Source: an uncultured Porphyromonadaceae bacterium
GTDB taxonomy: Bacteria; Bacteroidota; Bacteroidia; Bacteroidales; Muribaculaceae
Reading direction: 5' to 3'
DNA: 36,345 nucleotides
NCBI GenBank assembly: GCA_947427285.1
Contig: CANEHE010000021.1
Coordinates: 1 to 36,345, forward strand
Position numbers and translations under genes: made by a program. The stretch's first letter is position 1; each line of letters begins with the position of its first letter. Shown here piece by piece: positions 16,495 to 23,795 of the stretch. A model generated the notes under the pieces. It searched no databases. It was not told the origin of the DNA and was given only the letters and a program-made list of their open reading frames with translations.

Positions 16495-17607
16495 TCAGCC
16501 ATGTATGATATTGCTTTCGGTGGCGACCTGTAGGAGGAGGGATGCGGTGCCGGTGTTGGTGAGCGTGTTCCGGACGCTGAGGCAGTTGCGGTGAAATTCG
16601 TCGTATCTGGTTGCCATTTCTTCCATCTCTTTCGGTCCCCAGTTGTCTTTTACTATTCCGAGATTATTTATGTCGACATAGTCGGCATTCGTGGGTAATG
16701 AGTTCATAAGCAATGGTGTTCCGCTTACGATTGATTCTGAGACAGTAAGCATATTATTGTCCTGAGCGGTGTCAATGAGCATGGCAGTCGCTCCTGCAGT
16801 GATTTTAGCCCATTCCGTGTGAAACCGGAAGCCATGAAAAATCACGTTATTCTCGATCCCGAGTTCTTTTACAAGTCGGATTAGGTTATCTTTTTCGGGA
16901 CCATCGCCTACGATATCCAAACGAAAATGACTTCTTTGGGGACTTTGTATAAACGCAGCGAACCGACGAAGCATTTTGTCTATTTGTTTACGTTTAACCA
17001 ATTGTGATACACTGACAAAGGAATCTTTTCTGATCTCTGTCGGAATAAAAATATCTTCATCTGCCCCATGGCTTACTATGACATCGCTTATGTGTGGCAT
17101 AAACTGTGATATGAATTCTTGGGCTTCTTCGCTTCGGGCAACCACTGGAATCTTACGCATAAGCATCCGCGTGGGAATATTATACCAGAATTTTGCTGGT
17201 AGTTTAAAGAATTTCTTTTGGAAGAAAGCCATTTCATGCCATATAAGAAGTTTATTATTGCATATTATTGAAGCTGTTAACGAGGCAATAGAAAATACTT
17301 CCGAACTTATCACAAGGTCAAACTCATTCTTTTTTTTCTTAAGCCATCTGTGGAATCCTTTGGGCCACGGCAGAAGCACGGGGGAGAATACCGAGGGTAG
17401 AAACGAGTTGAAATAGACCACTTCAAATCCGGGATTTTCCGTTTCAAGTGGACGATACTCTTCTGATGCCACAATTGTAACGTCATGTCCTAATTTACGG
17501 AATCCGCGTGCCAATGTATAGATCATCGTATGATCATTGGTTTTACGACGGGTAATCAGGCCGTGTTCCGACGAGTGTAGAAGAAGATTGACTAAGAGTA
17601 TTCTCAT
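16495..17607 (-). CDS. GT4-type glycosyltransferase
   Basis: It transfers a sugar from an activated donor during cell-surface glycan synthesis and is cytoplasmic or membrane-associated. The 370 residues have the GT-B layout: an N-terminal acceptor domain (MRILLVNLLLHSS, GHDVTIVASEEY) and a C-terminal donor domain with VSQLVKRKQIDKML (200-213), LDIVGDGPEKDNLI (230-243) and the ESIVSGTPLL motif (291-300). I start at the ATG at 17607 because MRILLVN is the usual family start. An ATG three codons earlier lies inside a repeat. It overlaps or abuts the end of the preceding GT2 gene. The gene is AT-richer than its neighbours, as is common for surface-glycan genes. Donor and acceptor are unknown. Confidence 0.88.
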   Translation of the reverse strand: MRILLVNLLLHSSEHGLITRRKTNDHTMIYTLARGFRKLGHDVTIVASEEYRPLETENPGFEVVYFNSFLPSVFSPVLLPWPKGFHRWLKKKKNEFDLVISSEVFSIASLTASIICNNKLLIWHEMAFFQKKFFKLPAKFWYNIPTRMLMRKIPVVARSEEAQEFISQFMPHISDVIVSHGADEDIFIPTEIRKDSFVSVSQLVKRKQIDKMLRRFAAFIQSPQRSHFRLDIVGDGPEKDNLIRLVKELGIENNVIFHGFRFHTEWAKITAGATAMLIDTAQDNNMLTVSESIVSGTPLLMNSLPTNADYVDINNLGIVKDNWGPKEMEEMATRYDEFHRNCLSVRNTLTNTGTASLLLQVATESNIIHG

Positions 17608-17608
17608 T

Positions 17609-17637
17609 TTAAACATTCGGTTTTAAACAGCCTCTTA
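17609..17637 (-). repeat. AAGAGGCTGTTTAA repeat at the 3' end of the GT2 gene
   Basis: Read on the minus strand, CTAAGAGGCTGTTTAAAAC overlaps the last GT2 codons. The following TGTTTAA supplies the stop and runs into the GT4 start region. It matches the end of the MITE-like element at 2274-2414. Confidence 0.6.
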
Positions 17638-18700
17638 GGATTTTCATACCCATGAAAGTCCGGAGAATTTCGCGACTGTGTATTAAAATGTACATCTGCC
17701 AGAATCGTCGGTGATAGAACGTTTCAAAGCTGATACGATGGGTCTTAGGAAGCATCTGTAGAGGAAATTCCTTATGGCATCGGAGCAGAAAAGGATGTCG
17801 CTGTTGTGAGTGAAACCATCTTTTGAGTTCTTTCAGAGACATATCTGAAAGAAAAAAATTCTTGACGAAAGCACGGACTATGTCGATGGCATATCGCATG
17901 GCATATTCACGGTCGCGTTCCCGGAAACCGTCGGCTATAATCATTCTGTCCATCTCCATTGCGGTATGAAGAGCCCTTTCTATTAAGTCGGGGACTGGAT
18001 GATGAGACCGGGAGTTGAGATTTGTACGGTAATAATAGACAACCTCTGGTATAACGCCTGCAGAACTGCACTTCATGACACTTTCATAACAGAAAAGCAC
18101 ATCTTCACTTATGGCATGAGAAAGCTTGCTAAAGAGTACTTTGTTGTTATTTAGAAGTTGAGTTCTGAAAAGTGCAGCCCATACGCTGCCTCCGAAGTTG
18201 AGGTCTTCATCGTCGGAGCGGATGGGATAATCGAAACAGCACAAAGCCATTTGCCTCAGTTGCGCTCTGTCTCGTAATGTGCGCTCCATCTGTGAAAACG
18301 GTGGAATTTTTCTCGGTTCAGGCTTGACGTCAGAAAAATCAGCCATGGCACCGCGCACTATGTCAAGGTTTTCTTTGACTGCAAAGTCGTAAAGGTGCTG
18401 GAAAGCGTCTGCGGGCATCAGGTCATCGGAATCCATAAAACCGATATATTCGCCGCGTGCGGCTTCTATGCCCCGGTTGCGCGCTATCCCCGGGCCTCCG
18501 TTTTTCTCCATCGACATCACGCGCACACGACTGTCTTTCGCGGCATAACTCCGGGCCACGTCGAGCGATCCGTCGGTAGACACATCATCGACGATTATCA
18601 ATTCCAACTCATGCAAAGTCTGCCCCAGCACGCTTTCTATGGCTGGTGCAAGATACGTGCCGGCGTTGTAGACCGGCATTATGACGCTAATCTTTACCAA
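17609..18700 (-). CDS. GT2 family glycosyltransferase with TTG start
   Basis: A GT-A fold glycosyltransferase of 363 residues. The N-terminus SVIMPVYNAGTYLAPAIESV is diagnostic, followed by LIIVDDVSTDGS (35-46), RNRGIEAARGEYIGFMDSDD with the DxD-like metal site at 89-93, and a variable C-terminal half. The only start giving the family N-terminus is TTG at 18700-18698; no ATG precedes the fold. The start lies at the edge of an AATT-rich repeat (18699-18730). The last eight codons (RGCLKPNV plus stop) are made of the AAGAGGCTGTTTAA repeat found elsewhere in the window. It is followed directly by the GT4 gene, so the two probably act on the same glycan. Confidence 0.88.
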   Translation of the reverse strand: MVKISVIMPVYNAGTYLAPAIESVLGQTLHELELIIVDDVSTDGSLDVARSYAAKDSRVRVMSMEKNGGPGIARNRGIEAARGEYIGFMDSDDLMPADAFQHLYDFAVKENLDIVRGAMADFSDVKPEPRKIPPFSQMERTLRDRAQLRQMALCCFDYPIRSDDEDLNFGGSVWAALFRTQLLNNNKVLFSKLSHAISEDVLFCYESVMKCSSAGVIPEVVYYYRTNLNSRSHHPVPDLIERALHTAMEMDRMIIADGFRERDREYAMRYAIDIVRAFVKNFFLSDMSLKELKRWFHSQQRHPFLLRCHKEFPLQMLPKTHRISFETFYHRRFWQMYILIHSREILRTFMGMKILRGCLKPNV

Positions 18701-18730
18701 TTGAGAATTTTGAATTGGGAATATTCAATC
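18699..18730. repeat. AATT-rich dispersed repeat, copy 1
   Basis: AATTGAGAATTTTGAATTGGG lies between bcp and the GT2 gene and touches the GT2 TTG start. Similar strings occur at 19193-19226 and 21536-21560, each just upstream of a minus-strand start codon. Confidence 0.5.
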
Positions 18731-19186
18731 ATTTGCTTTCAGAAGTTGTTCAAGCTGGCCGGAAGCATCTTTGGTGTTGACTTTGTTTATGACGTGTGTT
18801 ACTGCGTGATTTTCGTCAAGCACGAAAGTAGTGCGCACGATGCCCATATATTCACGTCCTGCCATTTTCTTCATTTGCCAGACTCCAGCTTCCTCGCAGA
18901 GTCTGTGGTCGGTGTCTGCGATCAGGATGAATGGCAACTGATGCTTTGCTGCAAATTTCTGATGGCTGGCCGTGCTGTCTTTGCTGACTCCTATCACTAC
19001 GTACCCTTTTTCTGTCCAACTTTCATATCCGTCGCGGAGGCTGCATGCCTCGGCCGTGCAGCCTGGAGTGTTGTCTTTTGGATAGAAATATACGATGAAA
19101 CGTTTTCCTGGGAAATCGGAAAGTTTCACCTCTTTGCTTTCGGCATCGATGCCGAGGATGTCGGGAAATATGTCGCCTGTATTCAT
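18725..19186 (-). CDS. bcp: thioredoxin-dependent peroxiredoxin, Bcp/PrxQ type
   Basis: It reduces hydrogen peroxide and organic hydroperoxides in the cytoplasm using thioredoxin. The 153 residues match the family. The active site is YFYPKDNTPGCTAEAC with peroxidatic C43 and resolving C48, the spacing typical of atypical two-cysteine PrxQ enzymes. The GVSKDSTASHQKFAAKHQLPF segment and the late VRTTFVLDENHAV, with a conserved arginine, complete the fold. It lies between the PHP phosphatase and the GT2 gene, all on the minus strand, with AATT-rich spacers on both sides. Confidence 0.95.
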   Translation of the reverse strand: MNTGDIFPDILGIDAESKEVKLSDFPGKRFIVYFYPKDNTPGCTAEACSLRDGYESWTEKGYVVIGVSKDSTASHQKFAAKHQLPFILIADTDHRLCEEAGVWQMKKMAGREYMGIVRTTFVLDENHAVTHVINKVNTKDASGQLEQLLKAND

Positions 19187-19192
19187 TGCTGT

Positions 19193-19226
19193 AATTGAGA
19201 ATTTTAAATTTTGAATTGAGAATTAT
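19193..19226. repeat. AATT-rich dispersed repeat, copy 2
   Basis: AATTGAGAATTTTAAATTTTG followed by AATTGAGAATTAT is an internally repeated string between the PHP phosphatase and bcp. It sits 6 nt from the bcp start. Confidence 0.5.
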
Positions 19227-19238
19227 AACGACTCCTGT

Positions 19239-20069
19239 TTATTGCTTTAAGGGGAAGCCGAATCCGGAGGCATCAAGTTTCTCGAAAGCCTGTGCGCGAC
19301 CTTCCTCCACCTTTTCAGGCCAATGGGCGTCGCTGTTGACCGCTATCGGCAGTTTTGCCTCTTTCAGTTTCTGCCACCATTGTTCATGCGGGAAGAAACG
19401 TCCTTTTTCGTTGATGTATTTCGTGTTTATTTCCACTACTACGTTTGCGGTTTTGGCGTGGCTGACCACGTCGTCGATCAGAGATTCATACCAGGGTTGT
19501 CTTTCAATCTCCGGATCAGCCACAGAGGCATTCTGGGCTATTTTATCGAGATGTCCGAGCATGTCGAAGCCACCGCGTTCAAGCATGGTCAGCACCTGTT
19601 CAAAATACTTTTCTACCACGTAGCGTAAATCATCGGCGAAAACCTCTTTCAGATATCGTATAAACCGTTCCGAGCTTCCGTCGCAGTCAACCGGAATACC
19701 GTCTTGGTTCGGAACAAAATGTACCGATCCGATGCGATAGTCGAGCGGTAGACGCTGAAAGTAGTCTATATGTGGCCCGAAGTCCACTGAAACGAAATCT
19801 ATCTCCATTCCGGTATAAAGTTGCGGTAATTCTATCGAGGATGATTTCAGACGATCAACTTCATCAAGATAAGGCTTGACGTTTTCACGACTCATATTGG
19901 CTCCCGATTCCACACAGATAGGGGAATGGGGAGAAAAACCGTAGTGAAGCATCCCGCGGTCGGCAGCAGCGCGTGCCATCGCCTCCATTGGCGCATGCCC
20001 GTCGCAGAACTGTGTGTGGGAGTGTAGATTATACCGGTCGGTTTTCGCAGTTATGTCGGTTATCAGCAT
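19239..20069 (-). CDS. PHP-domain histidinol-phosphatase (HisJ/HisK type)
   Basis: A metal-dependent phosphoesterase of 276 residues that in this family dephosphorylates L-histidinol phosphate in histidine biosynthesis. PHP metal ligands are visible in order: NLHSHTQFCDGHA (H16, H18, D23), GFSPHSP (H48), YTGMEIDF, GSVHFV, FDMLGHLDK, and IAVNSDAHWPEK near the C-terminus. It starts 3 nt after the cstA stop, so the two are co-transcribed. No other his gene is present, so the substrate assignment is a family inference. Confidence 0.88.
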   Translation of the reverse strand: MLITDITAKTDRYNLHSHTQFCDGHAPMEAMARAAADRGMLHYGFSPHSPICVESGANMSRENVKPYLDEVDRLKSSSIELPQLYTGMEIDFVSVDFGPHIDYFQRLPLDYRIGSVHFVPNQDGIPVDCDGSSERFIRYLKEVFADDLRYVVEKYFEQVLTMLERGGFDMLGHLDKIAQNASVADPEIERQPWYESLIDDVVSHAKTANVVVEINTKYINEKGRFFPHEQWWQKLKEAKLPIAVNSDAHWPEKVEEGRAQAFEKLDASGFGFPLKQ

Positions 20070-20072
20070 GGT

Positions 20073-21533
20073 TCAAGCCAGTTTTAATGTGGATTTGCGC
20101 AGACGCAGAAAGCGTGCGAAAAGAAGGAGCATCAGTGCTGCAGTGGCCAAACCGATGCCAAGCGAGATTTCATAACCGATTCTGAAGCCCCACAGTTTGT
20201 CGGTCAATGCACCGAATCCTTCCGGGGCGAAGAAGATGTAGGTTACAGTTACGCAGGTCATGAAAAGGGCCGGGACGAGAGTGATTATATATGGCTTTGC
20301 CTTTTTGGCAAGATAGACCGTTATGGTCCAGAGTGTGAATACGGAAAGCACTTGGTTGCACCAGGCGAAGTAACGCCAGAGGGCGTCGTAAGGCAGAAGC
20401 ATGATCAGGAAGCAGAGACCGAAAATAGGCAATGATACGGCAAGCCGCTTTGCTATCTTTTTCTGTTTTATTCCCATAAAGTCAGCAGCTATCAGACGCG
20501 CCGAGCGCAAGGCTGTGTCTCCGGAAGTGATGGGAGCGGCGATTACACCGAGGATTGCAAGTATGCCTCCGAACGTGCCGAGCCATGAGCGCGATAGCTG
20601 GTCCACGAGCAAAGCGGGCGAACCGTTGCCGAGGAAATCCTGAAGCCCGTTGTAGCCACCGGTGAATGTGATCGCCGCTGCCGCCCATATCAGGGCCACG
20701 ATTCCTTCGGCCACCATCGCGCCGTAGAATACAGGACGTGCGTGCTTCTCGTTTTTGAGGCAACGTGCCATCATCGGGCTTTGAGTGGCATGGAAACCGG
20801 AGATCGCTCCGCAGGCGATGGAAACGAACATCATCGGGAATATCGGATTGGCCTCCGGATCGGCCTTGTGGTTGTAGAACTGTTGCCAGATTTCAGGTAC
20901 AGCCTCCGAATGCACGAAGAGCATCGCCATGATTCCGAGGGCCATGAAAAGTAATGCCACTCCGAAAAGCGGATAGAGCTTTCCTATCAGCTTGTCAACA
21001 GGTAGAAGTGTGGCTGCCATATAATACACGAATATCACCACGATCCAGAAAAGACGGTCGAGGCTTTGCGGTGTCAGCATCGCAAGAAGGTCGGCGGGGT
21101 TGTATACGAATACCGCGCCCACGAGAATCATCAGCAATAAAGCGAACACGCGCATGACGTTTTTGACCTTATTGCCAAGCTGATTGCCGACTATCTCCGG
21201 GAGCGATGCGCCGTTTTCGCGCAGTGAAAGCATGCCGGAAAGATAATCATGTACTGCACCCGCGAATATGGTTCCGAACACAATCCAGAGGAATGCCGCC
21301 GGGCCATACATCACGCCCATTATCGCACCGAAGATCGGGCCGAGTCCAGCTATGTTGAGGAACTGGATGAGAAAAATCTTCCATGTAGGCAGAGCCACGT
21401 AGTCCACGCCGTCGGCCATCGTATGCACGGGCGTGGTGCGTTTCGGGTCTGCTCCGAACACGTTGCTCACGAACTTCCCGTAAGTGAAATACCCGATCAC
21501 GAGCAAAGACAGGGCAATTACAAAAGAAATCAT
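20073..21533 (-). CDS. cstA: CstA family carbon-starvation / peptide or pyruvate transporter
   Basis: An inner-membrane protein of 486 residues with about 12 hydrophobic segments. The N-terminus contains YFTYGKFVSNVFGADPKRTTP and HTMADGVDYV, and GPIFGAIMGVMYGPAAFLWI, GTIFAGAVHDYLSGMLSLRENG and ISGFHATQSPMMARCL follow. These are hallmark CstA stretches. It is shorter than the about 700-residue E. coli CstA, as is common for Bacteroidota members that lack the C-terminal extra segments. E. coli homologues import pyruvate or peptides, so the substrate here is inferred only at that level. It is first in a run of minus-strand genes reaching the glycosyltransferases. Confidence 0.93.
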   Translation of the reverse strand: MISFVIALSLLVIGYFTYGKFVSNVFGADPKRTTPVHTMADGVDYVALPTWKIFLIQFLNIAGLGPIFGAIMGVMYGPAAFLWIVFGTIFAGAVHDYLSGMLSLRENGASLPEIVGNQLGNKVKNVMRVFALLLMILVGAVFVYNPADLLAMLTPQSLDRLFWIVVIFVYYMAATLLPVDKLIGKLYPLFGVALLFMALGIMAMLFVHSEAVPEIWQQFYNHKADPEANPIFPMMFVSIACGAISGFHATQSPMMARCLKNEKHARPVFYGAMVAEGIVALIWAAAAITFTGGYNGLQDFLGNGSPALLVDQLSRSWLGTFGGILAILGVIAAPITSGDTALRSARLIAADFMGIKQKKIAKRLAVSLPIFGLCFLIMLLPYDALWRYFAWCNQVLSVFTLWTITVYLAKKAKPYIITLVPALFMTCVTVTYIFFAPEGFGALTDKLWGFRIGYEISLGIGLATAALMLLLFARFLRLRKSTLKLA

Positions 21534-21535
21534 GT

Positions 21536-21560
21536 GAATTTTGAATGTTGAATTTTAAGT
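21536..21560. repeat. AATT-rich dispersed repeat, copy 3
   Basis: GAATTTTGAATGTTGAATTTT lies directly upstream of the cstA start and resembles the copies at 18699 and 19193. Confidence 0.4.
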
Positions 21561-21574
21561 TGCGTAGATGCTGT

Positions 21575-21595
21575 GGACGCGCATAATCGCGCCCC
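21575..21595. repeat. GC-rich palindrome, possible dispersed repeat
   Basis: GGACGCGCATAATCGCGCCCC forms a short stem (GG-CGCG with CGCG-CC). It sits in the 72-nt gap between the TPR/PD40 gene and cstA. From memory, very similar GTAGGGGCGCGATT..CGCGTCC strings are common intergenic repeats in gut bacteria. That comparison was not run. Confidence 0.45.
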
Positions 21596-21605
21596 TACTA
21601 TGTTC

Positions 21606-23021
21606 CTAATTACTGTTTACTGCTTCGGCTTTGAAGACGTCGCTGCGGAGTCGGCGCAAGCGGCCGAGATCGGTCTCAAGGGCTTTTTCGGCTTGTAGGA
21701 TCTGGGAAGCGAGGCGTTCGCCGGGATTGTCGGCGTAGTTGCGGCGCAATTGCTTCAATGCCTTCTCATCCTGTTCATATTTTTTCTGGGCTTCCAGATA
21801 TTTTTGCATTGCTTCGCGTCCGGCTTCTGTCTTGAAATCATCGAGTGATGTGCAGATGTGACCTTTCCCCATCGGGAAATGAAAGTCGACTTTCTTTACT
21901 TTGGCATCTGGGTCGATTTCTGCAATCGCGGCACGTATCTCCGAAAAATCCTCGTCGCCATGCGTGTTGGCGATACAGTCGAGACGGGCGAAAGCCACCA
22001 CATCATCCTCGTCGGAATTATAGTTCTTCCGCAGGTCGTTTGTCTTGAAGATATACACAGTGACTTTGCCGTCAAGACGGTTGCGGTCTGTGGCCCACCA
22101 GCCGACGCCATTTAGTTCATCGATGGCAAGCATGAAGTCGTCGTAAGGAGAATTGTAGGGCATACCCATATTCTGCGGTTGAAGATATTCTCCTGTGGCG
22201 GCATCGCGTGAAGCCACGAAAATGTCATAACCACCTATAGATTCGGGACCGTCGTTGGCGAAATAGAGTGTCAGGCCGTCGGCCATCATGAAAGGATAAT
22301 CGGAATCGCCTTCAAGCAGACCGTCGCCTGTGAGCATCGGTTTGTGCCATGAGCCATCGGTAAGCTGCATCGTCTCATATATACGTTGCGTGCCGATCGT
22401 GTCCGGTTCGGCCCACATCGCGAAGTCTCCGGCCTCGTTGAAGAAAGCCATCGAGGCCAATTGTCTGCTGTCCTCATTCGGAATGGATTCCGGGTCGGCA
22501 AGACGTCCTGCAGAAGCGTGCAGCCGGTAAGCCTTGTAGAAATCCGTGAAGTCTACCGCAAGACTATCTATCACCGCAATTTTCTCTACGCGGTCGAGAA
22601 AACCTTCTGCCGTGGATATCCGGTTTTCCTCCTCTTCCGCTTCCGGAGCGACAGGCTTCTTGGCGCGAGTCTTCATCTGGCGGTATTTGGCATAGAGTTC
22701 CGAAGCCTGTGGAAAGTCATAGTCAAGATAAGCGAGCCGTCCGAGAAACCGGTAAGCATCTGCCACGCCTTTGGCTTTGGCCGTGTCGAAACATTTACGT
22801 GCCTCGGAGTAGTTTCCGAGTTCAAAAAGGGATTCCCCCAAGAGTTGGTTGAGCGTTCCGATCTGATTGCTTTTCGGAGCACGTTCAATTTCAGCTGTCA
22901 GAATCTGGCGGGCGGCTTCGTAGTCCGCGCCGTCAATGAACTCACGCGCGTCAGACACCACGTCAGCCGATATACCGAAAACTGTAAACAAAGCCATCGC
23001 GGTTGTGATGGCCTTCTTCAT
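21606..23021 (-). CDS. secreted TPR plus PD40 beta-propeller protein
   Basis: A predicted periplasmic or envelope protein of about 471 residues. It has a signal peptide (MKKAITTAMALFTVFGISA) and TPR-like helical pairs at about residues 25-110 (YEAARQILTAEIERAP, LGNYSEARKCFDTAKAKG, DFPQASELYAKYRQ). PD40-type blades follow at about 175-320 (YPFMMADGLTLYFANDG, GGYDIFVASRDAATGEYLQPQNMG, NGVGWWATDRN) and a charged coiled-coil tail ends the protein. This order resembles Bacteroidota envelope proteins of the PorE/OmpA-associated kind, but no OmpA domain is present. I prefer the ATG at 23021 to those at 23048 or 23057, because the -7 box at 23055-23062 would place the transcript start near 23049. Confidence 0.75.
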   Translation of the reverse strand: MKKAITTAMALFTVFGISADVVSDAREFIDGADYEAARQILTAEIERAPKSNQIGTLNQLLGESLFELGNYSEARKCFDTAKAKGVADAYRFLGRLAYLDYDFPQASELYAKYRQMKTRAKKPVAPEAEEEENRISTAEGFLDRVEKIAVIDSLAVDFTDFYKAYRLHASAGRLADPESIPNEDSRQLASMAFFNEAGDFAMWAEPDTIGTQRIYETMQLTDGSWHKPMLTGDGLLEGDSDYPFMMADGLTLYFANDGPESIGGYDIFVASRDAATGEYLQPQNMGMPYNSPYDDFMLAIDELNGVGWWATDRNRLDGKVTVYIFKTNDLRKNYNSDEDDVVAFARLDCIANTHGDEDFSEIRAAIAEIDPDAKVKKVDFHFPMGKGHICTSLDDFKTEAGREAMQKYLEAQKKYEQDEKALKQLRRNYADNPGERLASQILQAEKALETDLGRLRRLRSDVFKAEAVNSN

Positions 23022-23054
23022 CCGCGAAAAAGAGATTATGGTCTTCATCAACCG

Positions 23055-23062
23055 CAAAGTTA
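23055..23062 (-). promoter_or_regulatory. -7 box of the TPR/PD40 gene
   Basis: TAACTTTG on the minus strand matches TAnnTTTG. There is no clear TTTG at the usual spacing. It decides the start codon, since ATGs at 23048 and upstream would be too close to or outside the transcript. Confidence 0.5.
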
Positions 23063-23083
23063 ATCAAAACATTCCTATTTATA

Positions 23084-23115
23084 ATGAAAAAGCCCCCGGA
23101 ATTTTCCGGAGGCTC
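23084..23115 (-). terminator. intrinsic terminator downstream of the ibr-like operon
   Basis: On the minus strand AGCCTCCGGAA pairs with TTCCGGGGGCT and is followed by TTTTTC. It faces transcription arriving from the ibrB-like gene and insulates the TPR/PD40 promoter. Confidence 0.85.
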
Positions 23116-23159
23116 TCGGAATACTTTCGGTTTGACAAATGGACTGATGAGAGGTTATC

Positions 23160-23200
23160 CTTAAAAGGTTGTTTAACAGTCATTTTAAACAGTCTAAAAT
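23160..23200. repeat. imperfect palindrome of the AAGAGGCTGTTTAA family
   Basis: TTAAAAGGTTGTTTAACAG and TTTTAAACAGTCTAAAA form an imperfect hairpin about 70 nt past the ibrB-like stop. It is related in sequence to the copies at 2274-2414 and 34496-34532. Confidence 0.55.
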
Positions 23201-23270
23201 AATAAATATATGATAACATTACAGAAAAATGCGGTTACAGTGTTGGACTGTGTTGTGATTTTACTCCGTC

Positions 23271-23795
23271 TTAATCGTCTTCTTTCCATTCGTCTGACAT
23301 GCCGAAATCTTTATCGGCAAACAGTTCTGCGAGTCCGGATATCTGTTTTAACCGCAAGAGTTCATCCTTGTCCATACCGATATTGCGCATGATCCATGCA
23401 TCAGACATTCCGGAGCGCGTCAGTTCGGCAACAATGTGACTCATGAGTTCCACATTATGTATCCCTCTCGCACGGTTATGCCTTATGGTGGAAGTCATCC
23501 TGTGTGACAGGTCTTTGTCAATCACTGTTACGGGCAACAGACCGCCTTCCCGTTCATATATGCGTCGGGATGTTTTCATGACCAGATATCGATGGAACCC
23601 ATCCACAAGTTCATATTGGTCCGTGTCTTTTATATAGTAGCAGACACATGGCATAGTGTATCCGTCTTCCCAAATGGAGATTTCAAGCAACTTCATTTCC
23701 GGAGGTGCCACTACATTGGGATTATAACTGTTTGCCACAACCTTGTCCAATGGAACGGCGATTACGTTATATACGGGACTCTTATATCTTGTCAT
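23271..23795 (-). CDS. IbrB-like ParB/sulfiredoxin-fold protein
   Basis: A cytoplasmic 174-residue protein with a ParB-like nucleotide-binding core. VIAVPLDKVVANSYNPN (11-27) is the typical ParB N-terminal strand and loop. YELVDGFHRYLVMK (61-74) contains the DGFHR ParB box, where the arginine/histidine loop contacts nucleotide in ParB and sulfiredoxin. A helical DNA-binding-like region follows (about 110-155). It overlaps the DUF3440 gene by 14 nt, an arrangement known from E. coli ibrA-ibrB, whose products are linked to prophage-gene activation. The biochemical role is not established. The acidic tail ends DEWKEDD. Confidence 0.8.
   Translation of the reverse strand: MTRYKSPVYNVIAVPLDKVVANSYNPNVVAPPEMKLLEISIWEDGYTMPCVCYYIKDTDQYELVDGFHRYLVMKTSRRIYEREGGLLPVTVIDKDLSHRMTSTIRHNRARGIHNVELMSHIVAELTRSGMSDAWIMRNIGMDKDELLRLKQISGLAELFADKDFGMSDEWKEDD

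Noticed and set aside
18395..19198. 267-codon plus-strand ORF across the GT2 and bcp genes
   Set aside because: It runs antisense through two genes with clear family motifs and has no features of its own.
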